This document shows positions 1 to 8,570 of a stretch of 36,815 nucleotides of DNA, in pieces. This stretch comes from Caldisericota bacterium (GTDB taxonomy: Bacteria > Caldisericota > JANLFM01), in the NCBI GenBank assembly GCA_024655865.1, contig JANLFM010000013.1, positions 1,730-38,544 of the forward strand, in the 5' to 3' direction. The notes under the pieces are model-generated. The model did no database searches. It was not told the DNA's origin and worked only from the letters and a program-made list of their open reading frames with translations. Positions within the stretch are counted from its first letter, which is position 1. Each line of letters begins with the position of its first letter. The position numbers were made by a program, and so were the translations under genes.

Positions 1-135
1 AGGAAGCCTTCGGGACATATAGCCAGCAACTTCGTTTTGAGGGGTAATGGGGTAGCCAAAGAAAAAACGACAACCGGCCTTTATCGCTCCTTCGGCGCAG
101 GCCTCTGCGCCTTTCATCAATATTCTTTCTCCCAT
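1..135 (-). CDS. vorB: 2-oxoacid:ferredoxin oxidoreductase alpha-type subunit (VorB-like), N-terminus only
   Basis: Only the first 45 codons lie in the window; the gene runs off the left edge. The start ATG at 133-135 is preceded by AAGGAG with a 7-nt gap. The visible residues include [15 protein letters not shown] near residues 21-35, the signature of the pyrimidine-binding domain of the VorB/PorA/KorA subunit of CoA-acylating, ferredoxin-reducing 2-oxoacid oxidoreductases. The gene starts 3 nt after the stop of a dicluster ferredoxin gene, the usual arrangement of the small iron-sulfur subunit and the alpha subunit. With ptb and buk upstream, a branched-chain or related 2-oxoacid is a likely substrate. 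The substrate itself cannot be read from this fragment; Kor or Por type remains possible. Confidence 0.85.
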   Translation of the reverse strand, partial: MGERILMKGAEACAEGAIKAGCRFFFGYPITPQNEVAGYMSRRLP

Positions 136-138
136 GGC

Positions 139-378
139 TTACTCCTTTTCTAAAGCGGTGCCCGTCTTAACCAGACGGTAAACCTCTATCGCCGCGTCCG
201 GGCACATACGAGCGCAGGCAGTGCAGGACGTGCACCTCTCTTCGTCAATGAGTTCTACGGGATGATAGCCAAATGCGTTCAAGCGGTTAGAGATTGCCAG
301 GACGTGAACCGGGCAGACGGAAACACAAAGCTCACAACTTTTGCATAAATCTTCGTTGATAACTACTTTTTTTGGCAT
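139..378 (-). CDS. vorD: 2x[4Fe-4S] ferredoxin, small subunit of a 2-oxoacid:ferredoxin oxidoreductase
   Basis: This 79-residue protein has two complete 4Fe-4S motifs, CKSCELCVSVCP near residue 13 and CTSCTACARMCP near residue 49, so it carries two clusters. No other domain is present. It is expected to pass electrons from the TPP/CoA active site of the oxidoreductase to soluble ferredoxin in the cytoplasm. The ATG at 376-378 has a strong AGGAGG ribosome binding site. It ends 3 nt before the vorB start, which supports its role as the delta-type subunit rather than a free ferredoxin. The gene letter is assigned by context only. Confidence 0.85.
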   Translation of the reverse strand: MPKKVVINEDLCKSCELCVSVCPVHVLAISNRLNAFGYHPVELIDEERCTSCTACARMCPDAAIEVYRLVKTGTALEKE

Positions 379-400
379 ATTCCTCCTTTCACCCGGGAAC

Positions 401-1084
401 TCAGTACTCCCAGGGTGGACGAATAAAAAATTTTAGCGGTAAGAGGGGAACCTCTAAAAAGTTGACGAGAGGGACAAGGTCCTCTCGAACCGCCACGAAG
501 AAAATTGGCAAGCCGAGTTTCTCGGAAAGTTCTTCCACGATAGCATGCCCGGATTTAATTATCTCTGGATTCGTATGTTCTTTCAAGTGCGGATTAGAAA
601 CAAGTCCCTTTACTTTCATACTCGCCTGTTCTTCGATACTTTCCAACTGGACCTCCAGGCTCTGAACTGTTTGGGAAAAAGGGCGATAGGGATTGGCTAC
701 AAAAAGCGTTAAGTAATTTTGTTTTCCCAGAATATCCCGGTACTGATTCAGAATCCGGGCACCCTGTCCGTCTCCGCCAACGTCAATGATTACTCTGTTT
801 TCAGAAACAAGCCAGCGGTTTACCTCAGCGGGAATGACTGGAAGGTCCGAACTGTCCCACTCGCCACCCGAGGTGACCAATTGGATTTTCAAGCGTTGGA
901 TTTCACCGCGGGCATTTCGTAAGCGAAAAAGCGGCTTGATCAGATCAAGGTCGATTAACACCACGTTCCCATCAAGGTTCAAATTCAGGGCCAGGTTAGC
1001 GCTGATCTCGCTTTTTCCTGCCCCGGATGGGCCAGCCAGGACAAGTATCCTGGGGAAAAGGCGCACATTCAGGAGACCTTCCAC
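401..1084 (-). CDS. P-loop ATPase associated with 2-oxoacid:ferredoxin oxidoreductase operons
   Basis: A 227-residue protein with a Walker A motif GPSGAGKSE at residues 18-26, a switch-like VVLIDLDLIKPLFR segment near residue 41, and a Walker B-like VIIDVGGDGQGAR segment near residue 98. These place it among MinD/ParA/CobQ-like (SIMIBI) P-loop NTPases, although the deviant Walker A lysine of KGGxGKT proteins is absent. From memory, a family with this shape (GxxGSGKTE, DLDxxNPYFR, VIDVGGDxxGA) recurs beside Vor/Kor genes in anaerobes, with no established function. It sits between ptb and the Vor ferredoxin, so a role in assembly or activation of the oxidoreductase is a reasonable guess. The start is GTG at 1082-1084, with only a weak GGGAAAGGG upstream. 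Confidence 0.7.
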   Translation of the reverse strand: MEGLLNVRLFPRILVLAGPSGAGKSEISANLALNLNLDGNVVLIDLDLIKPLFRLRNARGEIQRLKIQLVTSGGEWDSSDLPVIPAEVNRWLVSENRVIIDVGGDGQGARILNQYRDILGKQNYLTLFVANPYRPFSQTVQSLEVQLESIEEQASMKVKGLVSNPHLKEHTNPEIIKSGHAIVEELSEKLGLPIFFVAVREDLVPLVNFLEVPLLPLKFFIRPPWEY

Positions 1085-1127
1085 TTTAAATTATGGCCCT
1101 TTCCCTGATGATTTTGTAATTCATAAT

Positions 1128-2048
1128 TTATTGCGTTGCCTTTTCCTGGAAATTTTGCACCAGAGCCGCAACCGCAACAGAATAGAGTTTAGATTTAGGA
1201 GGGTCCACTCTGGAAACAAGAACAATAGGAACCTTGGCACCCTGGACCACGCCTGCCATAATGGCTCCAGCTACGTGCACCAGCGATTTGCCCAAAAGAT
1301 TTCCTGATTCGATATTGGGAACCAAGAGGACATCGGCTTTCCCTCCTACAGGGCTATCGATCCCCTTCTCTTTAAGTGCTTCCGGTGAGAGCGCGTTGTC
1401 AAGCGCCAGAGGACCATCAACAATGCAACCTTTTATCTGCTTCCTGCGCCACATTCCAGTAATTATCGCGGCCTCTGTTGTTGCGGGGATATCCGGGCTA
1501 ACGGTCTCCACTGAGGCCAGAAGGGCTACCCTGGGCTCAGGTATTTCCAGAGCGTGACAAACAAGAACAGCGTTTTTCAAAATTTCCAGCTTCTGCGCCA
1601 GGTTAGGAAGAACAACCATACCCCCATCCGTGAGAAAAAGAAGCCGATCGAATCCCGGAACCTGGAAGATTGCTACGTGGGACAAGAACTGGCCGGAAAC
1701 CAGCCCCTTTTCCTTGTGGAGAACTGCTTTTAGAAAAACGGGAGTGGGGAGAAATCCCTTAATCAGCATTCCTGTTCGGGATTGGCGACAGAACTCCACA
1801 GCCCGTATAGCACTTTGCTCCGGGTTTTCTGAATGATAAATGTAGTATTGGGCTAGATCAATGTCTAATTCTCGGGCAACGGAAGCAATTTTTCCCTCGT
1901 CGCCGAAAAGGTGCGGTTCAATCAAGCCAATTTCCCGGGCTTCCTCTATCCCCTTAAGGGTATCAGCCTCTTCAGGAGAAACTACTACAGCAATCAACCT
2001 TGCAAGTCCCCTTGCTTTGCTTAATGCCTCTTCGAAATTCCTAATCAT
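1128..2048 (-). CDS. ptb: phosphate butyryltransferase (phosphotransbutyrylase)
   Basis: The product converts an acyl-CoA (butyryl-, isobutyryl- or isovaleryl-CoA) plus phosphate to acyl-phosphate and CoA. Its 306 residues match the Ptb branch of the phosphate acetyl/butyryltransferase family: LSHVAIFQVPGFDRLLFLTD near residues 122-141, SPDIPATTEAAIITG near 184, and GGKADVLLVPNIESGN near 235. It is shorter than typical Pta proteins and lies beside butyrate kinase, so Ptb is favoured over Pta. The ATG at 2046-2048 lies inside the end of buk (8-nt overlap), implying translational coupling. With Buk it forms an ATP-yielding acid-forming pair. Confidence 0.9.
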   Translation of the reverse strand: MIRNFEEALSKARGLARLIAVVVSPEEADTLKGIEEAREIGLIEPHLFGDEGKIASVARELDIDLAQYYIYHSENPEQSAIRAVEFCRQSRTGMLIKGFLPTPVFLKAVLHKEKGLVSGQFLSHVAIFQVPGFDRLLFLTDGGMVVLPNLAQKLEILKNAVLVCHALEIPEPRVALLASVETVSPDIPATTEAAIITGMWRRKQIKGCIVDGPLALDNALSPEALKEKGIDSPVGGKADVLLVPNIESGNLLGKSLVHVAGAIMAGVVQGAKVPIVLVSRVDPPKSKLYSVAVAALVQNFQEKATQ

Positions 2049-3090
2049 ACTCTTTAGGCTGCTCCTCTCCTCTTAAGACTCTCAAAGCACCAAGGGCTAA
2101 CGCTCTCATCTCGCCCTCACCGGGTTTGATTACAGTTGGCGCTATGAAGGATATCCTTTCAATAATCCAGGGGACGAGTACGGTGGAGTATGCCAGCCCC
2201 CCGGTGAGGATGATGCGATCAACTTTTCCCTTTAAAACGGTGGACATGGCCCCGATTTCTTTTGCTATCTGGTACGCCATAGCCTGATAAACCTCCAGGG
2301 CATAGGCATCTCCCTCTAAAATTCTTCTTTCCACCTCTCGTGCGTCGTTGGTGTTCAAATACGCCGAAAGTCCACCCTTCCTGGTCATGCGCGTTATTAG
2401 CTCTTTTTCTGTGAATTTTCCTGAGAACGCTAATTTTACGAGATCGACCGTAGGTAGAGCACCTGCCCTCTCAGGAGAAAAGGGACCGCCCTGGTTGGCA
2501 TCGTTGGCGTCCACGATCCTACCTCCTTCGAGGGGAACTACAGAGATCCCGCCTCCGAGGTGGGCCACGACGAAATTACACTCCTGTAAACTTTTGCCGA
2601 GCTCCCGGGCAACGTCTCGAGCTACTGCTTTAATGTTTAAAGCGTGCGAAAGCGCTCTCCTGGGAAGCTCAGGGAGGCCTGAATATCTGGCCAGAGGGTT
2701 GAATTCATCCACAGAAACAGGGTCCACTATAAAAGCAGGGATCTCCCATTCCCTGGAAAAGGCATCTGCGATAAAGGCACCAAGATTAGAGGCGTGGTGA
2801 GCCTGAGGTCTGAGCCTGAGATCTTCCAACATTTTGGCATTGATCCGGTAAGTACCCGAGGGAATTGGCTTCAATAGTCCTCCTCGAGCGACAATGGCGT
2901 CGAAATCCTCAAGACCTTCCTGTGACATCCAGGAGCGGATGTCGGCAAGTCTCTCGGGTAGTTCTTCCAGGATTTCCAGTTTGCTTTCCCTGTGGTAAAT
3001 TGTTTTTTCCTTAACGCAATTTTCGTCCTGGTAAACGGCAATTTTGGTAGAGGTGGAACCGGGGTTAATCACTAAAACCTTCCAGCTCAT
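2041..3090 (-). CDS. buk: butyrate kinase (acyl-phosphate to acid plus ATP)
   Basis: This 349-residue enzyme of the acetate/butyrate kinase (ASKHA) fold transfers phosphate from acyl-phosphate to ADP. The N-terminal VINPGSTSTKIAVY (residues 7-20) is the phosphate-binding loop, and AHLGGGISVVPLEGGRIVDA near residue 175 is the second nucleotide-site block. DANDANQGGPFSPERAG is the expected butyrate kinase motif. The length agrees with Buk, being shorter than acetate kinase. The ATG at 3088-3090 overlaps the recN stop by 1 nt (TAATG), and ptb follows with an 8-nt overlap. It probably works on isobutyryl- or butyryl-phosphate made by Ptb; chain-length preference cannot be read. Confidence 0.92.
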   Translation of the reverse strand: MSWKVLVINPGSTSTKIAVYQDENCVKEKTIYHRESKLEILEELPERLADIRSWMSQEGLEDFDAIVARGGLLKPIPSGTYRINAKMLEDLRLRPQAHHASNLGAFIADAFSREWEIPAFIVDPVSVDEFNPLARYSGLPELPRRALSHALNIKAVARDVARELGKSLQECNFVVAHLGGGISVVPLEGGRIVDANDANQGGPFSPERAGALPTVDLVKLAFSGKFTEKELITRMTRKGGLSAYLNTNDAREVERRILEGDAYALEVYQAMAYQIAKEIGAMSTVLKGKVDRIILTGGLAYSTVLVPWIIERISFIAPTVIKPGEGEMRALALGALRVLRGEEQPKEYD

Positions 3091-4760
3091 TATGCTTTAC
3101 CTCCCAGCAATTCTCTGGCATGAGCCAAAACCGTAAGGGTGATTTTGCTTCCAGCCAGCATTCTGGCGATCTCTTTCACTCTTTCCTCGCCCTCCAGCTT
3201 TTTTACCTTTACTTCGTTTGGGGGTTCCGGTGACTTTTCAATGGCGAAATGGACATCGGCCGCCCCTGCTATCTGGGGCAAATGGGTAATACATATCACT
3301 TGGTGGTTTCGGGAAATCTCTTTCAGCTTTCGAGCCACAGCTTCCCCTACTTTGCCCCCAATTCCGGCATCCACTTCGTCAAAAATCAACGCACGAACTC
3401 GATCCACATCGGCAAGCACCGATTTCATTACCAACATTAGCCTCGAGAGCTCCCCTCCCGAGGCTACTTTACCTATAGGTTTTTCCATCTCTCCGGGATT
3501 TGCATTAAACCAGAATTCAGCTCTGTCCAATCCGGAAGAACGCAGTTCCTCAAGGGGAAATTCTTGAAATTCTACTTTAAATATTGAGGTAGGGATTCCC
3601 AATTCCCTGAGGCCTTCAACAATTCGCAATTGGAGTTCTTTCGCTTTTTCGCGCCGGAGCGCGCGGAGCTCTCCAAGGACGTCCCTGAGTTCTCTCTCGA
3701 TTTGCTCCTTTCGAGAAATCAAATTTTCGATCTCCAGATCTACACTTTCTAAGGAACGCAGGGATTCTTTGGCCCTTTCTAAATAATCTAAAATCTGCGG
3801 GATGGTATTCCCGTACTTTCTCTTCAGGCGAGCTACGACGTCCAGCCGTTCTTCCACAGCTTCCAGTTTTTCCGGATCAAACTCCAGACCCTCAAAGAAA
3901 GAATTGCATTCCCAGGAGAGATCCTCTAATTCAATCACTATGTTCTCCAACCTGGAGGAAAAAGAACCAAGCTTATCTGACCTTGTCTTAAATTGAGCAA
4001 TTTCCCTGGAATGGGCTTCCAATATGTTCAGAAATCCTTTTTTCGGTCCTTCCCCTCGCAGGGTTTCCTGCAGTTTTTCCAGACTCTCCTTTATCTGTAG
4101 CCCTGAGAGGAGAAGGGTCTTTTCCTCCAGTAAAAGTTGATCCTCGTTCTCCTTTAATCTTGCTGACTCAATCTCGTTAATTTCGTATTGAAGGATATCC
4201 TTTTGTCTCTCACGCTGCCTGAGCTGCTCCTCTAAGTTGCTTATTTTTTCAGCGATCTCTTTGCGTTCTGAAAGAAGGGATTCCCCTTTAGCTCTCAAAA
4301 TTAAGGCTCTTTCCCCTGCATAGCGATCAATGTAGTCAAGTTGATAGGAAGGTAGAACTAAAGCCTCATGTTCTTGCTGTCCGTGCAGGTGTACGAGGCT
4401 TGAAAGAGTATCCTTAAGGAAGCCGACCGGGACTGTTTTTCCATTAATGCGCGCCTTACTCCTCCCATCCTTAGAAAGTGTGCGCATAATATAAAGGCAG
4501 GGATCATCCAATCCCAATTCTTGCAATCTGACCCGGGAATCCTGGTCATCAATGATTAGGCTTGCTTCTACCCGAAGCTCATCCCCGTAATTCCCGACCA
4601 TTTCAATTTGAGACCGTCCCCCCAGAAGAAAGGAAATGGCGTCCACAACCAGGGATTTTCCCGCGCCCGTTTCTCCCGTAAAGACGTTTAAGCCCCCCTC
4701 AAGCTCACAGCTAAGTTCCTTGACTATAGCCAGATTTTTGATCCAGATATTTTCAATCAC
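3090..4760 (-). CDS. recN: DNA repair protein RecN (SMC-like ATPase)
   Basis: RecN is an SMC-like ATPase that acts early at double-strand breaks. The 556-residue protein has Walker A GETGAGKS at residues 29-36, a long central coiled coil (roughly 150-360), the ABC signature ASGGELSRLML near residue 430, and Walker B ALIFDEVDAGIGG near residue 463. The length is normal for the family. The GTG start at 4758-4760 overlaps the nadK stop as GTGA. nadK upstream is a common RecN neighbour, but buk downstream is unusual. ArgR, often found between them in Firmicutes, is absent. Confidence 0.95.
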   Translation of the reverse strand: MIENIWIKNLAIVKELSCELEGGLNVFTGETGAGKSLVVDAISFLLGGRSQIEMVGNYGDELRVEASLIIDDQDSRVRLQELGLDDPCLYIMRTLSKDGRSKARINGKTVPVGFLKDTLSSLVHLHGQQEHEALVLPSYQLDYIDRYAGERALILRAKGESLLSERKEIAEKISNLEEQLRQRERQKDILQYEINEIESARLKENEDQLLLEEKTLLLSGLQIKESLEKLQETLRGEGPKKGFLNILEAHSREIAQFKTRSDKLGSFSSRLENIVIELEDLSWECNSFFEGLEFDPEKLEAVEERLDVVARLKRKYGNTIPQILDYLERAKESLRSLESVDLEIENLISRKEQIERELRDVLGELRALRREKAKELQLRIVEGLRELGIPTSIFKVEFQEFPLEELRSSGLDRAEFWFNANPGEMEKPIGKVASGGELSRLMLVMKSVLADVDRVRALIFDEVDAGIGGKVGEAVARKLKEISRNHQVICITHLPQIAGAADVHFAIEKSPEPPNEVKVKKLEGEERVKEIARMLAGSKITLTVLAHARELLGGKA

Positions 4761-5587
4761 GGATGTCCCCAGAGCAGTTTCTTCGGGATCACTCGGAGAA
4801 AGAAATCTTCTTCAAAGAAAACAAGCCTGACTTTTCGTTCCGCCAGGGTCAAAATCACCTCATCCCCTGCTGATAAGGGAAGCCTTTCCTGTCCGTCCAT
4901 CACCAAAAGTCCGAACTCACCCTCAGGGAGCGTGATTTTAATTCGATCTTCTGGCATCAGTACCAGCGGTCTGGTAGAAAGGCTATGGGGAGAAATCACG
5001 CAAAGGAGCAGGGCATGAAGTGATGGGGAAATCAATGGACCATTGCAAGCTAAAGCGTAGGCAGTAGAACCGGTAGCAGTGGAAACTATGATTCCATCGC
5101 CTCTGAGTTCTCCCATTCTCACACCGTTAACTTCTAGGGAGAGGGTGAAGATCCTCCCTACGTTCACCTGCGCAATAGAGCACTCATTCAGGCCATAAAG
5201 CTCTCTTCCTTTGAATTGAACCCGCACCAGATCACGTTCATGCACGATGTAATCACCCTGGAGCACTCTCTCCAGGTCCTCATACACTTTTTTCCCATCC
5301 GAGGCCGTAAGGAAACCTAAGTTTCCTAAGTTCACACCCAAAATGGGACAACTATCCCAGACACGATGAACGCACTGAAGGAGAGTTCCGTCTCCTCCCA
5401 GACTTAAAACAAAATCAAGTTCCTCGGGCGGGAATGTTTTGGCTTTCCCCGAGATTTTATCCTTGAGCTCTTCCCGAAAAACCGGTTCCACCCCTTTAAG
5501 CTTGAGGTATTCGCTGAGCTCATATCCCAGCTCAATAGCTTCCTTTTTCTTCAAACTGGGAAAAATTCCGATTTTCTTCAGCATCAC
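4757..5587 (-). CDS. nadK: NAD kinase (ATP- or polyphosphate-dependent)
   Basis: NadK phosphorylates NAD to NADP in the cytoplasm. The 276-residue product has the diagnostic GGDGT motif at residues 64-68, followed by NLGFLTA near residue 100 and the glycine/threonine-rich substrate loop DGIIVSTATGSTAYA near residue 165. The first codon can be GTG (5585-5587), overlapping the dxs stop as GTGA, or the next codon ATG; the difference is one residue. nadK next to dxs and recN is typical of Firmicutes-like genomes, although tlyA, usually between dxs and nadK, is missing. Confidence 0.93.
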   Translation of the reverse strand: MMLKKIGIFPSLKKKEAIELGYELSEYLKLKGVEPVFREELKDKISGKAKTFPPEELDFVLSLGGDGTLLQCVHRVWDSCPILGVNLGNLGFLTASDGKKVYEDLERVLQGDYIVHERDLVRVQFKGRELYGLNECSIAQVNVGRIFTLSLEVNGVRMGELRGDGIIVSTATGSTAYALACNGPLISPSLHALLLCVISPHSLSTRPLVLMPEDRIKITLPEGEFGLLVMDGQERLPLSAGDEVILTLAERKVRLVFFEEDFFLRVIPKKLLWGHP

Positions 5588-7479
5588 AAGTAGCTTCCTA
5601 TTCTTATCCTCTCAAGCCTTGTTTTGATCTCCAAAGCTATCGATTCTGAATCCAACCCCGCTTTCCTTAAGAGCTGTTCCCGCGTTCCAATTCTAGGTAC
5701 GGAACGCAACCCTTTCAGCATGACCTTCCCCGCTTGCAGGCCCTTTTGGGACAACAGTTCCAGCACAGCGGATCCTGCTCCCCCATAGATTAAATTTTCC
5801 TCTAAGGTGATAAGCAAATAGGAGTCATGGTAGGCTTTCAGAACCAGCTCTTCATCAAGGGGTTTCAGGAAACGAAGGTTGTAAACGCTGACCTTCAGGC
5901 CATCCGCTTTCAGAATATCCGCTACCTTTTGAGCTTCGTTGACCATGGGACCCCAAGCTAAAATAGCGGCATCGCCGCCCTCGCGCAAACAAACCCCTTT
6001 GCCCCAGGGAATCCCGGAATAGCTCATCAGGGAAAAATCGCTCTCCGGCAGTGCCGACTTGGGGTACCTGATGGCTACAGGGCCAGAGTGCATGAAGGCA
6101 GTATAAATCATGTCTTTCAGTTCCCTACCAGAGGAGGGGGTAAGAATTGATAAGTTAGGCATAATCCTCAGAAAAGAAAGATCAAAAACCCCCTGGTGAG
6201 TAAGGCCATCCCCGGGAACAACCCCAGCACGATCAATGAGGAAAATAGCGGGCAAATTCTGAAGGCAAATGTCGTGGATCAGCTGGTCAAACCCTCTCTG
6301 GAGAAAGGTAGAATAAATAGCGACGACGGGCTTTAACCCTCCCAGAGACAGGCCTGCTGCAAAGCTGATAGCGTGCTGCTCAGCAATGCCCACATCAAAA
6401 AACCTTTCAGGATAAAGGTGAGCAAACTCCTTCAATCCCGTGCCATCCGCCATAGCAGCTGTGATGCACACAAAATCCTTTCTCTTTGCTCCCAGGTCCG
6501 CCAGGGTCTCGCTTACCACGTCTGTAAAAGTCTTTTTAGGCGTCCATTTGGGCTTACCGGTCTCCACTTCAAAAGGGGGAGCGGAGTGGAAGAAAACGGG
6601 GTCTTTTTCCGCAGGCAGGTAACCTTTCCCCTTTACGGTGGCTACGTGAACGACCACTGGCGTTGAGAGGTTCTTCGCCTGACTTAAAACCTCGATTAAG
6701 GCCTTGAGATCGTGACCGTCAATGGGACCTAAGTAGGAAAAGCCGAAACTCTCAAAAAGTAAGCTGGGAAGGAGAGCGGCCTTAATCATGGCCTTCAGCT
6801 TTTCAATGTTCCGCAGGGCCCATGTGCCAAATTTGGGGAACTTTCTGAAGAAAGCCGTAGTCATTTTCTTAAGGCTCTGGTAACGGCGGGAGACCCTGAG
6901 CCTGGCTAGATTCTTAGCCATTGCACCCACATTCCGAGAAATGGAGTGCTCGTTATCATTTAAAATCAAGATTAAATCCTTCTTTAGGAGCCCGGCATTA
7001 TTTAGCGCTTCGAACGCCACTCCTCCCGTAAGGGAGCCATCCCCCATAACCGCTACTATTTTGTGGTTCTGGCCCATTAAATCTCTGGCAGCCCGTAACC
7101 CTAAGGCCTGGGAAAGAGCAACTGAGGAATGGCCCATGGAGGAAACATCGTAAACGGATTCTTCCCTGGAAGTGAAACCGGAAAGTCCATCAGCCTCCCT
7201 GAGTTTCTCGAATTCTTCCTTTCTTCCAGTGATCAGCTTATGGGTGTAACTTTGATGGCTCACATCCCAGAGGATGCAGTCGCTCGGAGCCTGAAAAACG
7301 TAGTGAATGGCTAAGGTCAGTTCTACAACGCCTAAATTTGAGGAAAGGTGGCCCCCTGAATGGCTCACCTGTTCTATAATTCTTTCACGAATTTCCCGAG
7401 CGAGTGACTCTAACTGAGGGATGCTCAGTTTTTTCAGATCGTCCGGAGACTGAATTCGGGGAAGGATTTTCTCATTCAT
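5584..7479 (-). CDS. dxs: 1-deoxy-D-xylulose-5-phosphate synthase
   Basis: Dxs condenses pyruvate and glyceraldehyde 3-phosphate, using thiamine pyrophosphate, in the first step of the MEP isoprenoid pathway. The 631-residue protein has the TPP/Mg motif GDGSL at residues 146-150 with NDN at 174-176, the SGGHLSSNLG segment near residue 41, and DVGIAEQHA in the pyrimidine-binding domain near residue 364 with the catalytic glutamate. All three transketolase-type domains are present at normal length. It overlaps ispA by 8 nt, so isoprenoid precursor and prenyl chain synthesis are coupled. The window also holds a thiamine uptake and activation unit, which would supply the cofactor. Confidence 0.96.
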   Translation of the reverse strand: MNEKILPRIQSPDDLKKLSIPQLESLAREIRERIIEQVSHSGGHLSSNLGVVELTLAIHYVFQAPSDCILWDVSHQSYTHKLITGRKEEFEKLREADGLSGFTSREESVYDVSSMGHSSVALSQALGLRAARDLMGQNHKIVAVMGDGSLTGGVAFEALNNAGLLKKDLILILNDNEHSISRNVGAMAKNLARLRVSRRYQSLKKMTTAFFRKFPKFGTWALRNIEKLKAMIKAALLPSLLFESFGFSYLGPIDGHDLKALIEVLSQAKNLSTPVVVHVATVKGKGYLPAEKDPVFFHSAPPFEVETGKPKWTPKKTFTDVVSETLADLGAKRKDFVCITAAMADGTGLKEFAHLYPERFFDVGIAEQHAISFAAGLSLGGLKPVVAIYSTFLQRGFDQLIHDICLQNLPAIFLIDRAGVVPGDGLTHQGVFDLSFLRIMPNLSILTPSSGRELKDMIYTAFMHSGPVAIRYPKSALPESDFSLMSYSGIPWGKGVCLREGGDAAILAWGPMVNEAQKVADILKADGLKVSVYNLRFLKPLDEELVLKAYHDSYLLITLEENLIYGGAGSAVLELLSQKGLQAGKVMLKGLRSVPRIGTREQLLRKAGLDSESIALEIKTRLERIRIGSYL

Positions 7480-8299
7480 TTCTATGCTCCAGATATTTTA
7501 CCAGGCACTCAAACCTTTCCCGGTTCCCTTTAAAGCCATCAAGAGCAGATATAGCGCGCTGGACATAATTAGAGGCCAGTTTCCTTGTCATCTCCCTACC
7601 TATTGCCTTTGCCAGGGAAGGCTCGTCTTTGGAAAAATCCATGATGTCGTCAATTAGCTGAAAAGCGATTCCCAGGTACCTGCCATATTCATACAGCACC
7701 TTTATTTGACTCTCATTCGCTCCGGATATCCAGGCCCCTAATTTAAGCGAAAACTGGAAAAGGCGAGCCGTCTTCCTCTCGTAAAGGAATATCCACTCCT
7801 CAAGGGTTTTTTCCTTGAGGGCAATGTCCTCAAATTGTCCCCCAATCAATCCAGGTATGCCCAGGATATCGCCCGTTTCAGCGACAATCTCCACCGCATT
7901 GGGAACGTGCGCCTCCCGGAGGCCCTCTGCAATCCACTTTATTCCCAGGCAGAGAAGTGCATCCCCTACCAGGATAGCATTGCCCACTCCAAATGCTTTA
8001 TGCACTGAGGGCTTCCCCCGTCTGGTATCAGAGTTATCCATGCCCGGGAGATCATCGTGGACTAAAGAAAAGGCATGGAGACATTCTATTCCGCAGGCCG
8101 CCTTCAGAGCAAGGGAACGCGGTTTCAAAAAAGCATCGCAAGCCCAAAGAACAAGAATTGGGCGCAGCCGTTTTCCGGAGCTAAGTAAAGGATAACTTAC
8201 CATCTCGTAGGTGGCAGGCTCAAAAGCTTCCTCTTTCAAAAATTGAAGGAGTGCCTGGTCGATATACTCTTTTTCCTTTTCTAAAATTTCTTCAATCAT
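7472..8299 (-). CDS. ispA: short-chain polyprenyl (farnesyl/geranylgeranyl) diphosphate synthase
   Basis: A 275-residue all-helical prenyltransferase. The first aspartate-rich motif is DDLPGMDNSDTRRGKP, with D82, D83 and D88, and the second is QLIDDIMD near residue 214; both bind Mg-diphosphate. The two residues between the first aspartate pair and D88, together with the length, fit the bacterial IspA type that makes farnesyl or geranylgeranyl diphosphate. Product length cannot be fixed by eye. The ATG at 8297-8299 overlaps the acyP stop by 8 nt. In many bacteria xseB precedes ispA; here acylphosphatase takes that place. Confidence 0.92.
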   Translation of the reverse strand: MIEEILEKEKEYIDQALLQFLKEEAFEPATYEMVSYPLLSSGKRLRPILVLWACDAFLKPRSLALKAACGIECLHAFSLVHDDLPGMDNSDTRRGKPSVHKAFGVGNAILVGDALLCLGIKWIAEGLREAHVPNAVEIVAETGDILGIPGLIGGQFEDIALKEKTLEEWIFLYERKTARLFQFSLKLGAWISGANESQIKVLYEYGRYLGIAFQLIDDIMDFSKDEPSLAKAIGREMTRKLASNYVQRAISALDGFKGNRERFECLVKYLEHRNE

Positions 8300-8570
8300 A
8301 CTTTATGCGAAAGACATCTTCTTTGACCATACCTGGGACTTCATCTATTTCCAGCTCCTCCACCAGAGCGCTAGAAGGCCCTCTCCTTAAAAGGCTAAGA
8401 AAATGATCAACGGCTTCCTGATCCCCGGAAGCCAGAACTTCAACACTGCCATCCGGTCGATTCCTGACGTAACCTTTAATTCTCAGGGAAGTTGCGTGAC
8501 GATATGCCCAGTAGCGAAAACCCACTCCCTGGACATATCCTTTAATTATCACTCTTAGCGACTTCTCCAC
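8292..8570 (-). CDS. acyP: acylphosphatase
   Basis: A 92-residue single-domain protein that hydrolyses the carboxyl-phosphate bond of acyl phosphates. The signature GYVQGVGFRYW (residues 11-21) contains the phosphate-binding arginine R19, and the catalytic asparagine is N37 in VRNRPDGSVEV. Length and motifs are typical. The GTG start at 8568-8570 has GAGGG upstream and lies 29 nt inside nusB. Its presence in an operon that also encodes acyl-phosphate-making Ptb and Buk is notable, because acyl phosphates are its substrate class. A direct metabolic link is inference; acylphosphatases are commonly encoded by small genes in varied contexts. Confidence 0.93.
   Translation of the reverse strand: MEKSLRVIIKGYVQGVGFRYWAYRHATSLRIKGYVRNRPDGSVEVLASGDQEAVDHFLSLLRRGPSSALVEELEIDEVPGMVKEDVFRIKYD

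Noticed and set aside
786-1307. Long antisense open frames, also at 2348-2800, 27094-27519 and 26393-26854.
   Set aside because: Each lies opposite a strongly conserved gene, has no recognisable domain or ribosome site, and has the composition of a mirror of the real gene.
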